NCBI GenBank assembly: GCA_964443225.1
Contig: CAYUCC010000005.1
Coordinates: 57,231 to 121,230 of the forward strand
Source: SSC4 sp964443225
Lineage (GTDB): Bacteria > Chloroflexota > Anaerolineae > SSC4 > Amarolineaceae
Direction: 5' to 3'
Length of the DNA stretch: 64,000 bases
A model generated the notes under the pieces. The model ran no database searches. It saw only the letters and a program-made list of their open reading frames with translations, and was not told the origin of the DNA. A program made the position numbers and the translations under genes. Within the stretch, counting starts at the first letter, position 1; the number at the start of each line of letters is the position of its first letter. Shown one piece after another: positions 9,116 to 17,384 of this stretch.

Positions 9116-9143
9116 ATTGTACCCCCATCATGAATGGGGTCAA
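9116..9143 (-). promoter_or_regulatory. sigma70-like promoter of the R-M operon with internal palindrome
   Basis: On the minus strand TTGACC (9143-9138) is followed after 16 bases by TACAAT (9121-9116). The spacer is occupied by a palindromic element, ACCCCCATCATGAATGGGGT (9121-9140 on the plus strand), where ACCCC and GGGGT flank an AT-rich centre. An operator inside the promoter would fit self-regulation of the R-M genes, which is an inference. Confidence 0.6.
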
Positions 9144-9229
9144 TGTCATTTGGTACCAAGACGGTCGCAAATGAGTCGCAAGATACGTGGTCTGGCAACT
9201 TTGTTTTGACCGCGCACCAACCAAAAGTG

Positions 9230-10075
9230 TCATACTGGCTTTGGGGTATGCGCCTCAAGCCAGCTGACGAGATATGCAATCGTTTCTGTTTTCTCGGGCT
9301 CATTATGCGTCTCATGCGCCAGCCCCTCCCACAGCTTGAGCGTGACCTCACCCGGCACGCGCGCGGCGAACTGTTCGGTCGCACGATACGAGGTGATCTG
9401 GTCGCCCGTGCCGTGCACGAGCAGCAGGGGCATCGGTGGGAATCGCTCTGCCTGCGCCAGGATCTGCCGGCCAGCCTCCAGCATCTCGACGCCCAGGCGC
9501 GCCGAAACCTTGTTGTGGTTCAACGGGTCGGCCAGGTACACCTCGCCCACCGCCGGGTCGTGCGAGAGGCCTGACGTGTCGATATCGTTGGAGAATATCA
9601 TGCCCGGCCGTAAACGGTAAAAAACCTGCGCGGCGGCGATCTTCCAGGCCGGCGGATCGAACGTCGGCAGGATCAGCGGGCTGGTTGCGATCGTACCAGG
9701 CAGCTCGGGCCGCCGGCGCAGCAGGTAGGTCAGCACCAGGTTTCCACCCAGGCTGTGGCCGTACAAAAAACAGGGTTTGCCCGGATAGCGACCAGCCCCC
9801 TGCCCGAGCAGCAAAGCAATGTCATCCATCACGGCATCGTACGTCGGAAAATGCCCACGCGGCCCGCCCGACTGCCCGTGACCGCGCGTGTCGGCCGCCA
9901 GCACCGCATACCCGGCATCCGTCAAAGCCGCCGCCACGTGCGGGTAGCGCCCGCTGTGCTCGCCAATACCGTGCACCAGGCACACCACACCCACGGCCTC
10001 ACCCGCCGGCTGCCAGTGACGCGCAAACAGGGCCACACCATCTTTGGAATTCCAATTGAGCTCTTCGTATCGCAT
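9230..10075 (-). CDS. alpha/beta hydrolase, monoacylglycerol lipase / lysophospholipase type
   Basis: The protein has 281 residues from the ATG at 10075, chosen because GGGAGGA lies 7 bases upstream; a longer frame to 10159 runs into low-complexity repeat. Motifs fit the Hydrolase_4 (serine aminopeptidase S33) group: LVHGIGEHSGRY as oxyanion region, ADTRGHGQSGG, the nucleophile elbow YGHSLGG, the acid in VHGTGDQITS, and the His in EGLAHETHNE. A cytoplasmic esterase or lipase acting on monoacylglycerols or lysophospholipids is the usual role. It is transcribed towards the R-M pair. Confidence 0.85.
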   Translation of the reverse strand: MRYEELNWNSKDGVALFARHWQPAGEAVGVVCLVHGIGEHSGRYPHVAAALTDAGYAVLAADTRGHGQSGGPRGHFPTYDAVMDDIALLLGQGAGRYPGKPCFLYGHSLGGNLVLTYLLRRRPELPGTIATSPLILPTFDPPAWKIAAAQVFYRLRPGMIFSNDIDTSGLSHDPAVGEVYLADPLNHNKVSARLGVEMLEAGRQILAQAERFPPMPLLLVHGTGDQITSYRATEQFAARVPGEVTLKLWEGLAHETHNEPEKTETIAYLVSWLEAHTPKPV

Positions 10076-10157
10076 CGACCATCCTCCCGCCCGAATTGTA
10101 CTCGGCGCCGTGAACGCTGTCAATCGCCCACTACCCGCACTCCAGAACTTACCATGC

Positions 10158-10262
10158 ACCTACCCCAATCCCCAACCCCCAATCCCCAACCCCCAATCCC
10201 TAACCCCCAACCCCCAATCCCCAATCCCCAACCCCCAATCCCCAACCCCCAACCCAACCCCC
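10158..10262. repeat. C/A-rich tandem low-complexity array
   Basis: About 105 bases consist almost entirely of CCCCAATC and CCCCAACC units in irregular alternation. It lies between the divergent hydrolase and molybdenum hydroxylase genes. Such short irregular arrays recur in this scaffold (also 30801-31058). I see no coding content in 10076-10350 other than this array and the upstream region of the hydroxylase gene. Confidence 0.85.
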
Positions 10263-10350
10263 TCCACTTCCCACCTCACGAACTAGACGTCCATCCCCTC
10301 ACTGTGCTAGAATCAAGGTACGATCTCACCCCACTCACGGAGTGAATGTT

Positions 10351-13341
10351 ATGCAAATCCACCTTTCCCTCAACGACGAAGGGGCGTCGTGGGACGTCGC
10401 CACCCACGAGCTGCTGCTGACGGCGCTGCGGCGCGCCGGTATGTGGAGTGTCAAACACGGCTGTGAAACGGGCGACTGCGGCGCGTGCGCAGTGCTCATC
10501 GATGGTGAACTGGTCAATACCTGCACACGATTGGCGACCCAGGCGCACGGCCATGCTATCATCACCCTGGAAGGCCTGGCGCCCGATGGACCCGGCCATC
10601 GCGCCCCTGGCGCGGATGCAGTGCCCTTCCTGCATCCCCTGCAGCAGGCCTTCATCGAAACGGGCGCCATCCAGTGCGGTTTCTGCACGCCCGCCCAGCT
10701 CCTCGCCGCCCACGCCCTGCTCGAACGCGAGCCTGACCCCTCCGCAGAACAGGTGCGTTCGGCCCTGGCCGGTGTCTTGTGCCGCTGTACCGGCTACCAG
10801 CGCCCGGTCGAGGCAGTGCTGCGTGCGGCGGCCCGCCAGCGGGGCGAGGAGCCACCCCCCCTCGAACTGCCGCCGGTCGTACCCGGCGGTGAGCTGGCAC
10901 CCGCAGCCGGCGACGAAACATTCCCCACCCCCGAATTGCCGCCCGACGCCGATCCGCACGGCCCAACCACCACCACGCGCACCCAAACCCAGCTCCCCGT
11001 GATGGTAGTCGCCCAGCCAGAAACACGCGTGGTCAACAAACCCGAAACCAAGGTCGACGCCGTCAAACTGGCCAAGGGCCGGCCGGTGTTTACCGACGAT
11101 ACCACGCTGCCCGGGATGCTGCACGCGGCCCTGCTGACCAGCCCCCACGCCCACGCGCGTATCCGCAGTATCGATTCCAGCGCAGCGCGCAAACTGCCCG
11201 GTGTGCATGCTGTGCTCACCTACCTGGACGTACCGCGCGTGGTCTACGCCAGCGGCGGGCAGAGTTACCCGCAGCCGCACCCCTACGACCAGGTCTCGCT
11301 GGACAACAAGGTGCGCCACGTCGGCGACCGGGTGGCGGTGGTGGCGGCCGAAACACCAGAGATTGCCCGCGCCGCCCTCAACCTGATCGGGGTGGATTAC
11401 GAGGTCCTGCCCGCGGTGCTCGACCCGGTCGAAGCGATGCAGCTAGGTGCGCCTGTGATCCACGACGAGCCCGACGCCATCGGCATCCACGACGCCATAC
11501 GCAACCAGCCGCACCACATCCACGTGCACCACGGCGATCTGGCGGCCGGTTTTGCCGAGGCCGCCTGGGTCTTCGAACACGAATACCGCGTGCACCAGGT
11601 GCAGCAGGCGAGCATCGAGCCGCACGTGTGCCTTACTTACTGGGACGAAGACGACCGCCTGGTGGTGCGCACCAGCACGCAGGTGCCGTTCCACGTGCGC
11701 CGCATGCTGGCGCCGCTCATCGGCCTGCCGCTCAAGCGCATCCGCGTCATCAAACCGCGCATCGGCGGTGGTTTTGGTGGCAAACAAGAGATGCTGCTCG
11801 AAGACCTGTGCGCCCACCTGACGATCGCCACCGGCCGGCCGGTACGCTTCGAGTACACCCGCGCCCAGGAATTCACCAGCGCCCGCTCGCGCCACCCGCA
11901 GATCATCCGCATGCGAACCGGCGTGCGCGCCGACGGCACCCTCAGCGCGATGCGCATCAAGACCGTGGCCGATACCGGTGCCTATGGCACGCACGGTCTG
12001 ACCGTGCAGATGGTCAGCGGCTTCCGCGGCCTGAGCACCTATCGCATCGGTGCCGCCGAGTTCGACTGCGACGTGGTCTACACCAACAAGCCCACCCCCG
12101 GCGCGTACCGCGGCTATGGCGCGCCCCAAGCCCTCTTTGCCCTGGAATGCCACATGGAGGAGATTGCCCTGGCCATCGGCTGGGACCCGGTCGAATTCAA
12201 ACGGCGCAACTGGGTCCGCGAAGGGGACGAAATCATGATGGCACGGGCCATGGGCGAAGGTCGCGAAGGGTTTGCCCAGTGGATTACCTCCTCGGGCCTG
12301 GAACAGTGCGTGCACGAGGGCGCACACGCCATCGGCTGGGAACGCAAACGTGAACCCGGTTTCCACACACCCTACCCCGACCGGCCGCACATCCGGCGCG
12401 GCCTGGGCATGGCCGTCGCCATGCACGGCACCGGCATCGCCGGCCTGGACATGGGGGCGGCCAGTCTCAAACTGAATGACGACGGCAGTTTCAACCTGCT
12501 GGTCGGCGCCACCGACCTGGGTACCGGCTCCGACACGATCCTGGCCCAAATCTGCGCCGAAACCCTGGGTGTGCCCCTGGAGGACGTCGTCATTTATTCA
12601 AGCGACACCGATTTCACGCCCTTCGACACCGGCGCGTACGCCTCGAGCACGACGTACATCTCCGGCGGCGCCGTACTAAAGGCGGCCGAACAGGTCAAGG
12701 ACCAGATCGTCGCTCACGCCGTCAAGCACTTCCTGCGCGGTGCCGATCCCGAACAGGTTTGGCTGGAGGACCGCCAGGTGTGTGCGCCCGGTGGACAGCG
12801 GGTGCCGCTCAGCACCGTGGCCCTGCACGCGACACACCAGGCCGACCAGCACCAGATCATGGCCACCGCCAGCCACATGAGTTACGCCAGCCCGCCGCCC
12901 TTTGCCGCCCAGTACGCCGAGGTGGAGGTGGACACCGAAACCGGCCAGGTGACAGTAACCCGGCTGATTATGGCGGTCGACTGCGGCATAACCATCAACC
13001 CGGTCACCGCCGCCGGCCAGGTCGAGGGGGGCATGGTGCAGGCCCTGGGTTACGCTCACTGCGAAGAGATGGCCTACGACGACGACGGCCGCCTGGTCAA
13101 CCCGCGTTTCGGCCCTTACCGGCTGTACCAGGCCGACGAGGTGCCCGACCTGGGCGTGATCCTGGTGCAGACCTACGAACCCAGCGGGCCGTACGGGGCC
13201 AAGGCCGTGGCCGAAATTCCGAAAGACGGTGTGGCGCCGGCGCTGGCCAGTGCCATTTACGACGCGACCGGCGTGCGCATCCGGCAGATCCCGTTTACGC
13301 CCGAAAGGGTGTGGCGGGCGCTAACCACGTCTGTCACCTGA
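10351..13341 (+). CDS. molybdenum hydroxylase (aldehyde/xanthine oxidoreductase type), fused 2Fe-2S and Mo domains
   Basis: This is a 996-residue protein from ATG 10351, which has GGAG 8 bases upstream; a GTG at 10342 is less likely. Residues 1-155 hold two [2Fe-2S] domains: a plant-type one with CETGDCGAC and a helical one with CGFCTPAQ and LCRCTGYQ. A Pro/Thr-rich linker follows (about 160-215), then the molybdopterin-binding region with GGGFGGKQE, AYRGYGAPQ and the C-terminal GPYGAKAVAEIP, where the Glu matches the catalytic base of the family. There is no FAD domain, so the layout resembles aldehyde oxidoreductase of Desulfovibrio gigas rather than xanthine dehydrogenase. The substrate cannot be told. 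moaA is also present in the window, at 24967-26004. Confidence 0.9.
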   Translation: MQIHLSLNDEGASWDVATHELLLTALRRAGMWSVKHGCETGDCGACAVLIDGELVNTCTRLATQAHGHAIITLEGLAPDGPGHRAPGADAVPFLHPLQQAFIETGAIQCGFCTPAQLLAAHALLEREPDPSAEQVRSALAGVLCRCTGYQRPVEAVLRAAARQRGEEPPPLELPPVVPGGELAPAAGDETFPTPELPPDADPHGPTTTTRTQTQLPVMVVAQPETRVVNKPETKVDAVKLAKGRPVFTDDTTLPGMLHAALLTSPHAHARIRSIDSSAARKLPGVHAVLTYLDVPRVVYASGGQSYPQPHPYDQVSLDNKVRHVGDRVAVVAAETPEIARAALNLIGVDYEVLPAVLDPVEAMQLGAPVIHDEPDAIGIHDAIRNQPHHIHVHHGDLAAGFAEAAWVFEHEYRVHQVQQASIEPHVCLTYWDEDDRLVVRTSTQVPFHVRRMLAPLIGLPLKRIRVIKPRIGGGFGGKQEMLLEDLCAHLTIATGRPVRFEYTRAQEFTSARSRHPQIIRMRTGVRADGTLSAMRIKTVADTGAYGTHGLTVQMVSGFRGLSTYRIGAAEFDCDVVYTNKPTPGAYRGYGAPQALFALECHMEEIALAIGWDPVEFKRRNWVREGDEIMMARAMGEGREGFAQWITSSGLEQCVHEGAHAIGWERKREPGFHTPYPDRPHIRRGLGMAVAMHGTGIAGLDMGAASLKLNDDGSFNLLVGATDLGTGSDTILAQICAETLGVPLEDVVIYSSDTDFTPFDTGAYASSTTYISGGAVLKAAEQVKDQIVAHAVKHFLRGADPEQVWLEDRQVCAPGGQRVPLSTVALHATHQADQHQIMATASHMSYASPPPFAAQYAEVEVDTETGQVTVTRLIMAVDCGITINPVTAAGQVEGGMVQALGYAHCEEMAYDDDGRLVNPRFGPYRLYQADEVPDLGVILVQTYEPSGPYGAKAVAEIPKDGVAPALASAIYDATGVRIRQIPFTPERVWRALTTSVT

Positions 13342-13417
13342 CAGGGCGGTCGCGCATCCAATTCTCGAACAGGCTGACCGCATCAGCCAACGCATTCAGA
13401 ACCATTGGAGATCAATC

Positions 13418-13837
13418 ATGTCAGAGACCGTCACCGCAACTCTCGTCGATGGAATGCACTTCCAGGTGGCCATCGACCACTTTTCGATCGACATCGATGC
13501 CGCGCCCGCCGTAGGTGGTGTGGATGCTGGTCCGCAGCCAATCCGCCTCGTACTGGGCGCCCTTTCGGGCTGCACCGCCATGGACGTCATTTCCATCCTG
13601 CGCAAGAAGCGCCAGGAAGTGACGCATTTTTCGGTCGAGGTCAACGGCACCCGCGCCACCGACCACCCCAAGGTCTACACCGATATCGAGATCGTCTACC
13701 GCGTGCATGGCCACGGCATCGACCCCGAAGCGGTGCAGCGCGCCATTCAGCTGTCCGAGGAGAAGTACTGCCCGGTCATGGGCATGCTGCGGGCGTCGGT
13801 GAATATCACCAACCGGTATGAGGTGGTGGAGGTGTGA
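13418..13837 (+). CDS. OsmC/Ohr-family protein
   Basis: This 139-residue protein has the OsmC fold signature with two conserved Cys residues, in LSGCTAMDVI and EEKYCPV, which in Ohr/OsmC enzymes reduce organic hydroperoxides. The short form with G-C-T-A-M-D is closer to the general OsmC branch (YhfA-like) than to Ohr. It is 76 bases downstream of the molybdenum hydroxylase and probably cotranscribed; the two could share a redox or detoxification role, but this is inferred from position only. Confidence 0.88.
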   Translation: MSETVTATLVDGMHFQVAIDHFSIDIDAAPAVGGVDAGPQPIRLVLGALSGCTAMDVISILRKKRQEVTHFSVEVNGTRATDHPKVYTDIEIVYRVHGHGIDPEAVQRAIQLSEEKYCPVMGMLRASVNITNRYEVVEV

Positions 13838-13843
13838 GGGGAA

Positions 13844-13869
13844 GGCGTTCGCGAGTAGCGGCGAACGCC
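13844..13869 (+). terminator. hairpin after OsmC gene
   Basis: GGCGTTCGC (13844-13852) pairs perfectly with GCGAACGCC (13861-13869) across an 8-base loop, 6 bases after the OsmC stop. There is no T-run behind it, so terminator function is likely but not certain. Confidence 0.45.
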
Positions 13870-14041
13870 CCATCGGAGAAATTTGCTGGCCCTTTTTTGT
13901 CGCGCGGTTACCATTCAGGTGCCCACAGGGATTTGACCAACTAGAACAAACGTGCTACAATCGGTCTACCCCTCACCCCAGAAGCATACCCGATGGGTGT
14001 TTTCTTATCACTGGCCGCAGCGAAATAAGAAGGAGTGACCA

Positions 14042-14407
14042 ATGACCAACGCGTTGAACTGGTTCGAGATCCCGGTGGCAGACATGGACCGGGCGGTGGC
14101 ATTCTATAGTGAGCTGTTTGGTGTAACGCTGGAAGCCGGGGAAATGATGCCCGGCTACTGGATGGCGATGTTCCCCAGTGAGGGGGGCGTCGGTGGGGCG
14201 CTGTTGTACGGGGAAGGTTACGTGCCCAGCATGACCGGCACCGTGGTCTATTTGAACGGCGGCGATGATCTCAGCGGTCCGTTAAGCCGCGTCGAGGCCG
14301 CCGGCGGCCAAGTGATCGTGCCCAAAACCGATATCGGGGGAAACGGCTTTTTTGCCTTCTTTGCCGACACCGAAGGCAACAAGGTCGGGCTGCATTCGAT
14401 GGGTTGA
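14042..14407 (+). CDS. VOC (glyoxalase/bleomycin-resistance fold) protein
   Basis: This 121-residue single-domain protein begins NALNWFEIPVADMDRAVAFYSELFG and ends FFADTEGNKVGLHS, the standard first and last motifs of VOC proteins of the YdcI/lactoylglutathione-lyase-like group. The conserved metal-binding positions cannot be assigned with certainty, so enzyme, binding or resistance roles are all open. AGGAG lies 7 bases upstream of the ATG. It is separated from the OsmC gene by about 200 bases that include a hairpin. Confidence 0.88.
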   Translation: MTNALNWFEIPVADMDRAVAFYSELFGVTLEAGEMMPGYWMAMFPSEGGVGGALLYGEGYVPSMTGTVVYLNGGDDLSGPLSRVEAAGGQVIVPKTDIGGNGFFAFFADTEGNKVGLHSMG

Positions 14408-14464
14408 TGGGCGGAGAACAAGCTCCCTATTCGACCAGCCTCTTCCTGGCTGCGAGAGGAGTCC

Positions 14465-14532
14465 GCACCTGGGGGTGCAGATTCCTTCTTTGTGCACGGT
14501 CGAATTAAAGAGGGGTCCGCACCTGGGGGTGC
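14465..14532. repeat. pair of GCACCTGGGGGTGC palindromes
   Basis: Two copies of GCACCTGGGGGTGC (14465-14478 and 14519-14532) lie between the convergent VOC and radical SAM genes. The second is flanked by matching TCCGC and GCGGA, extending it to a long perfect-looking stem. The same element recurs at 20043, 20087, 23951, 23992 and 35195, always between genes. A bidirectional terminator or REP-like element is likely. Confidence 0.75.
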
Positions 14533-14552
14533 GGACTCCTCTGAAACATGAA

Positions 14553-15629
14553 TTATTTCACCACATCCAGGGCCACTTTGGCCATGGTCGGTGGATGCAG
14601 CAGCATGTTGGCGTAGTTGGCGTTGGCCATGGGGCAGGCGCACTCTTTGTTGGCGATGCTGCGCCGCAGGGCGGCCATGCGTTCGCCAAACCAGATCGGC
14701 GCCAGGTCGTAGTGGGTGTCGCGCAGGTTGCCCACCGGTTCGGCGCGGATGCAGCAGCTCCAGATGTCACCGTTGGGGGCGATGTGCGCGCTGGCCCAGC
14801 CGGCGTAACAGTCGATGACCTGCGTACGCTCCTGCAACGTCCGTTTGGCCAGCTGGTAGTACTGGGCGCGGAACGCCTGCGTGAAGCGCGCGATGCCCCT
14901 GGCCGGTGCCCGCCGCGCCTGCTCGCTCAGGAAGTCGGCGACGGGGGCGTACTGCTCGGCCAGCGGGGTGATGCCCCACCCCACCGTGTCCAGCTCGACC
15001 CGCTCTTCGGCCACTTCGGTGATGTACGAATCGGGCTGCAGCTTTTGCAGGCCGGCGTACGTCTCCTCGAAAAGGTGGATGTTGAAGCGCGAGATCACGG
15101 TGTGCACCGTCAGCACCAGGTTGGGGTAACGCGGCTGCAGCGCTTTGAGCATCTGCCAGGTCTGCTGGGCGCGTTCCCAGTTGCCCGGCACACCGCGGAT
15201 GTCGTCGTGCACGTCACCGATGCCGTCCAGGCTCAGGTTGATACCGATCTGGCTGCGCGGACACTCACGGCAGATGCGTTCGACCTGTTCGAGTACACGT
15301 TCGCTCAGGAGACCGTTGGTGGGAATGGTGATGACTTCGGGCTGGCACTCCTGGTACGCCGCGATCACCATCTCGTCCAGGTCGGCCCGCAGGAAGGGCT
15401 CGCCCCCGGTGAAGGTCATGTAGAACGGTGTGCGCCCCAGGTTATGAAAAACCTTACGCCACTCATCCACCGTCAAATCGTCGTTGGGCTTACGCCAGAC
15501 GTCGCACGTGCGGCAGCGGGAGTTGCAGCGAAAGCTGATGCTGACGACGACGCTGAATGGGTACAGGCGCGGCCAGCCCCAGCGGCGAAACGCCCAGTAA
15601 GCCGGGATTTTCGGCAGCAGTCCAATCAT
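14553..15629 (-). CDS. radical SAM protein with SPASM-like C-terminus (module 2)
   Basis: From ATG 15629, two bases after the stop of the upstream gene, the protein has 358 residues; a longer frame would overlap that gene by 184 bases. The radical SAM cluster motif is C35-x3-C39-x2-C42 (FRCNSRCRTCDVW), followed by FTGGEPFLR. A C-terminal Cys group (DCYAGWAS, WSCCIRAE, ECACPMAN) looks like a SPASM or twitch auxiliary cluster site. It is probably cotranslated with the B12-type gene at 15632. The substrate is unknown. It forms the last gene of a five-gene radical SAM array. Confidence 0.85.
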   Translation of the reverse strand: MIGLLPKIPAYWAFRRWGWPRLYPFSVVVSISFRCNSRCRTCDVWRKPNDDLTVDEWRKVFHNLGRTPFYMTFTGGEPFLRADLDEMVIAAYQECQPEVITIPTNGLLSERVLEQVERICRECPRSQIGINLSLDGIGDVHDDIRGVPGNWERAQQTWQMLKALQPRYPNLVLTVHTVISRFNIHLFEETYAGLQKLQPDSYITEVAEERVELDTVGWGITPLAEQYAPVADFLSEQARRAPARGIARFTQAFRAQYYQLAKRTLQERTQVIDCYAGWASAHIAPNGDIWSCCIRAEPVGNLRDTHYDLAPIWFGERMAALRRSIANKECACPMANANYANMLLHPPTMAKVALDVVK

Positions 15630-15631
15630 GA

Positions 15632-17119
15632 TCAGCCGAGACGCCGCGCCGCCTGGCCGCTCCAGGCCGGTGTCTTGGGCGAAAACGATTTGCCCAGGAA
15701 GAAGCGTTTGGCATCCCGCAGGCGTTCCGGTGCGTTGCGCCAGGTATCGGCCTGCACCAGGCGCCGCGCCAGGCGGTTGGGCCGCATGTAGAAGCGCCGG
15801 TAGGCCTCGTGCCACTTGCGTTCCACCAGCTCCGCCTGCAGGTCGTTCAACTGGAAGTGCGCCTTGTTATCCTGGATCGCCAGGTCCTGCCATTCGTGGC
15901 TGAAGATTTCAGCCCCCATCTCCTCCAGCATGTCCCACAGGCGCGTGCCCGGATACGGCGCTGCAATCATGAAATTGGCCAGGTCGGGATCGAGTTCCAT
16001 GGCAAACTTGATGGTGTCTTCCATCGTCTCTTCGGTTTCACCCGGCATACCCAGCACGAAAAAGCCCATCGTCTGCAGACCGGCCGCTTTGGCGTTACGG
16101 AACGCGTCCCGCACCATGTCCAGCGTCTGGCCCTTTTTGATGATGTTGTTGAGCACGGCCTGGTTGCCCGACTCGACCCCAAAACCGACCCGTTTGGCCC
16201 CGGCGGCCTTCATGAGCTGGTACAGCTCGGCATCGCCGTAGTTGACCTTCATCCCATGCACGGTGACCCACGGTGTCGCGTTCAGTCCCTCGGCAATCAG
16301 GCGCCGGCACAGTTCTTTGGCGCGTTTCAGGTCGCGGTTCCAAATATCGTCGGTGATGCCGATCTCGGTGGCGCGCAGGTCCTTGACCAGCCAGCGCCAC
16401 TCACCGAGCACGTTTTCGACCGAACGGTTGCGCCAGGTGTCACCGGTGATCGGCTTGGAGCAGAACGTGCACTTGAACGGGCAGCCGCGGCTGGTCACGA
16501 TCGTATAGCTGCGCGAATTCGGGATCAGGCCGTCGGTCAGCGGATTCAGGTTGGTGTATTTGTCGATCTTGAACAGGTCGTGCGCCGGATATGGGATGTT
16601 ATCCAGATCGGGGCGCAGCGGGCGCGGCGGGTTGTGACGCACCGTCTCGGTTCGATACGACAATCCCAGGATCTCCGACCATCCCTTGTGGCTGAAACGG
16701 CGCGGAGCGGCCGGCGCCGCCTGTGCACCCGGGTCGAGGTCCAGCATCTGCATGATCTCAATGATCGCGTCTTCGCCCTCGCCGCGCAAGACGAGGTCCA
16801 CTTCGTCGCGCTGCATCGACTCGTCGGGTTCGAGCGTCAGGTGGGGGCCGCCCAGGATCGTGATGGCACCCAGGGCCTTGGCTGCACCCGCCGCCTGCCA
16901 GGCCTCGTGAATCAGCGGCGTGGGGCTGGAGATACCGACGACGTCGTAGCGCTCGCGCGCCAGGACGTCTTTGAGCGGTTCGGTTTCGATCGACGCGTCG
17001 TACATGGCCACGTCGTATCCGGCGTGGCGCAGGGCGCCGGCCAGGTAGCCCAGGCCGTTATGGATATGCTGGCGCGAGTTCCAGACCTTCGATTCCGGAC
17101 TCGCCAGAAGAATACGCAT
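15632..17119 (-). CDS. radical SAM protein with B12-binding-type N-terminal domain (module 2)
   Basis: This 495-residue protein has an N-terminal Rossmann-like domain of the B12-binding superfamily (about 1-140, with ILGGPHLT and LVLRGEGEDAI) that lacks the DxHxxG cobalamin-ligand motif, as in most of these class B-like enzymes. The 4Fe-4S motif is SRGCPFKCTFC (C213, C217, C220). A long C-terminal part (about 420-495) ends in a basic tail with RRFYMRPNRL. It is clearly paralogous to the gene at 20376: both share DLFK(I/M)D(K/R)YTNL, ENVL-EWR and NAKAAGL(Q/E)T(M/I)GFF. The product is unknown; family members include methyltransferases and ring-forming enzymes. Confidence 0.87.
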   Translation of the reverse strand: MRILLASPESKVWNSRQHIHNGLGYLAGALRHAGYDVAMYDASIETEPLKDVLARERYDVVGISSPTPLIHEAWQAAGAAKALGAITILGGPHLTLEPDESMQRDEVDLVLRGEGEDAIIEIMQMLDLDPGAQAAPAAPRRFSHKGWSEILGLSYRTETVRHNPPRPLRPDLDNIPYPAHDLFKIDKYTNLNPLTDGLIPNSRSYTIVTSRGCPFKCTFCSKPITGDTWRNRSVENVLGEWRWLVKDLRATEIGITDDIWNRDLKRAKELCRRLIAEGLNATPWVTVHGMKVNYGDAELYQLMKAAGAKRVGFGVESGNQAVLNNIIKKGQTLDMVRDAFRNAKAAGLQTMGFFVLGMPGETEETMEDTIKFAMELDPDLANFMIAAPYPGTRLWDMLEEMGAEIFSHEWQDLAIQDNKAHFQLNDLQAELVERKWHEAYRRFYMRPNRLARRLVQADTWRNAPERLRDAKRFFLGKSFSPKTPAWSGQAARRLG

Positions 17120-17160
17120 GGTTTACCTCGTTTGGTGGGCACGTGCCGTGGCACATGGCC

Positions 17161-17384
17161 GCGTGGCGTTTGAACGCCTGTCTGGTGCTCAAACGCCCGC
17201 CTGGTGCTCAAGCACCAGGCTCATAGCTCAAGTCCGCTGAAGCGGACTGGATGGTGGCGTGGCGTATGCCCGCCTGGTGCTCAAACGCCCGCCTGACGTT
17301 CAAACGCCCGCCTGCTGCTCAAACGCCCGCCTGGTGCTCAAGCACCAGGCTCATAGCTCAAGTCCGCTGAAGCGGACTGGATGG
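17161..17384. repeat. dispersed repeat block (TGGTGCTCAA / CAAGTCCGCTGAAGCGGACT family)
   Basis: The stretch between two radical SAM genes is made of repeated units: GCCTGGTGCTCAAACGCCC-type units, AGCACCAGGCTCATAGCTC, and the palindrome AGTCCGCTGAAGCGGACT at about 17231 and 17362. The first and last parts are nearly identical over about 65 bases. The last copy overlaps the 3' end of the SPASM gene at 17358 and supplies its C-terminal residues. Related palindromes recur at 37.0-37.5 kb. No gene is visible in 17120-17357. Confidence 0.85.

Noticed and set aside
15809..17173. 454-codon plus-strand frame opposite a radical SAM gene
   Set aside because: The minus-strand gene carries the GCPFKCTFC motif; the opposite frame has none.
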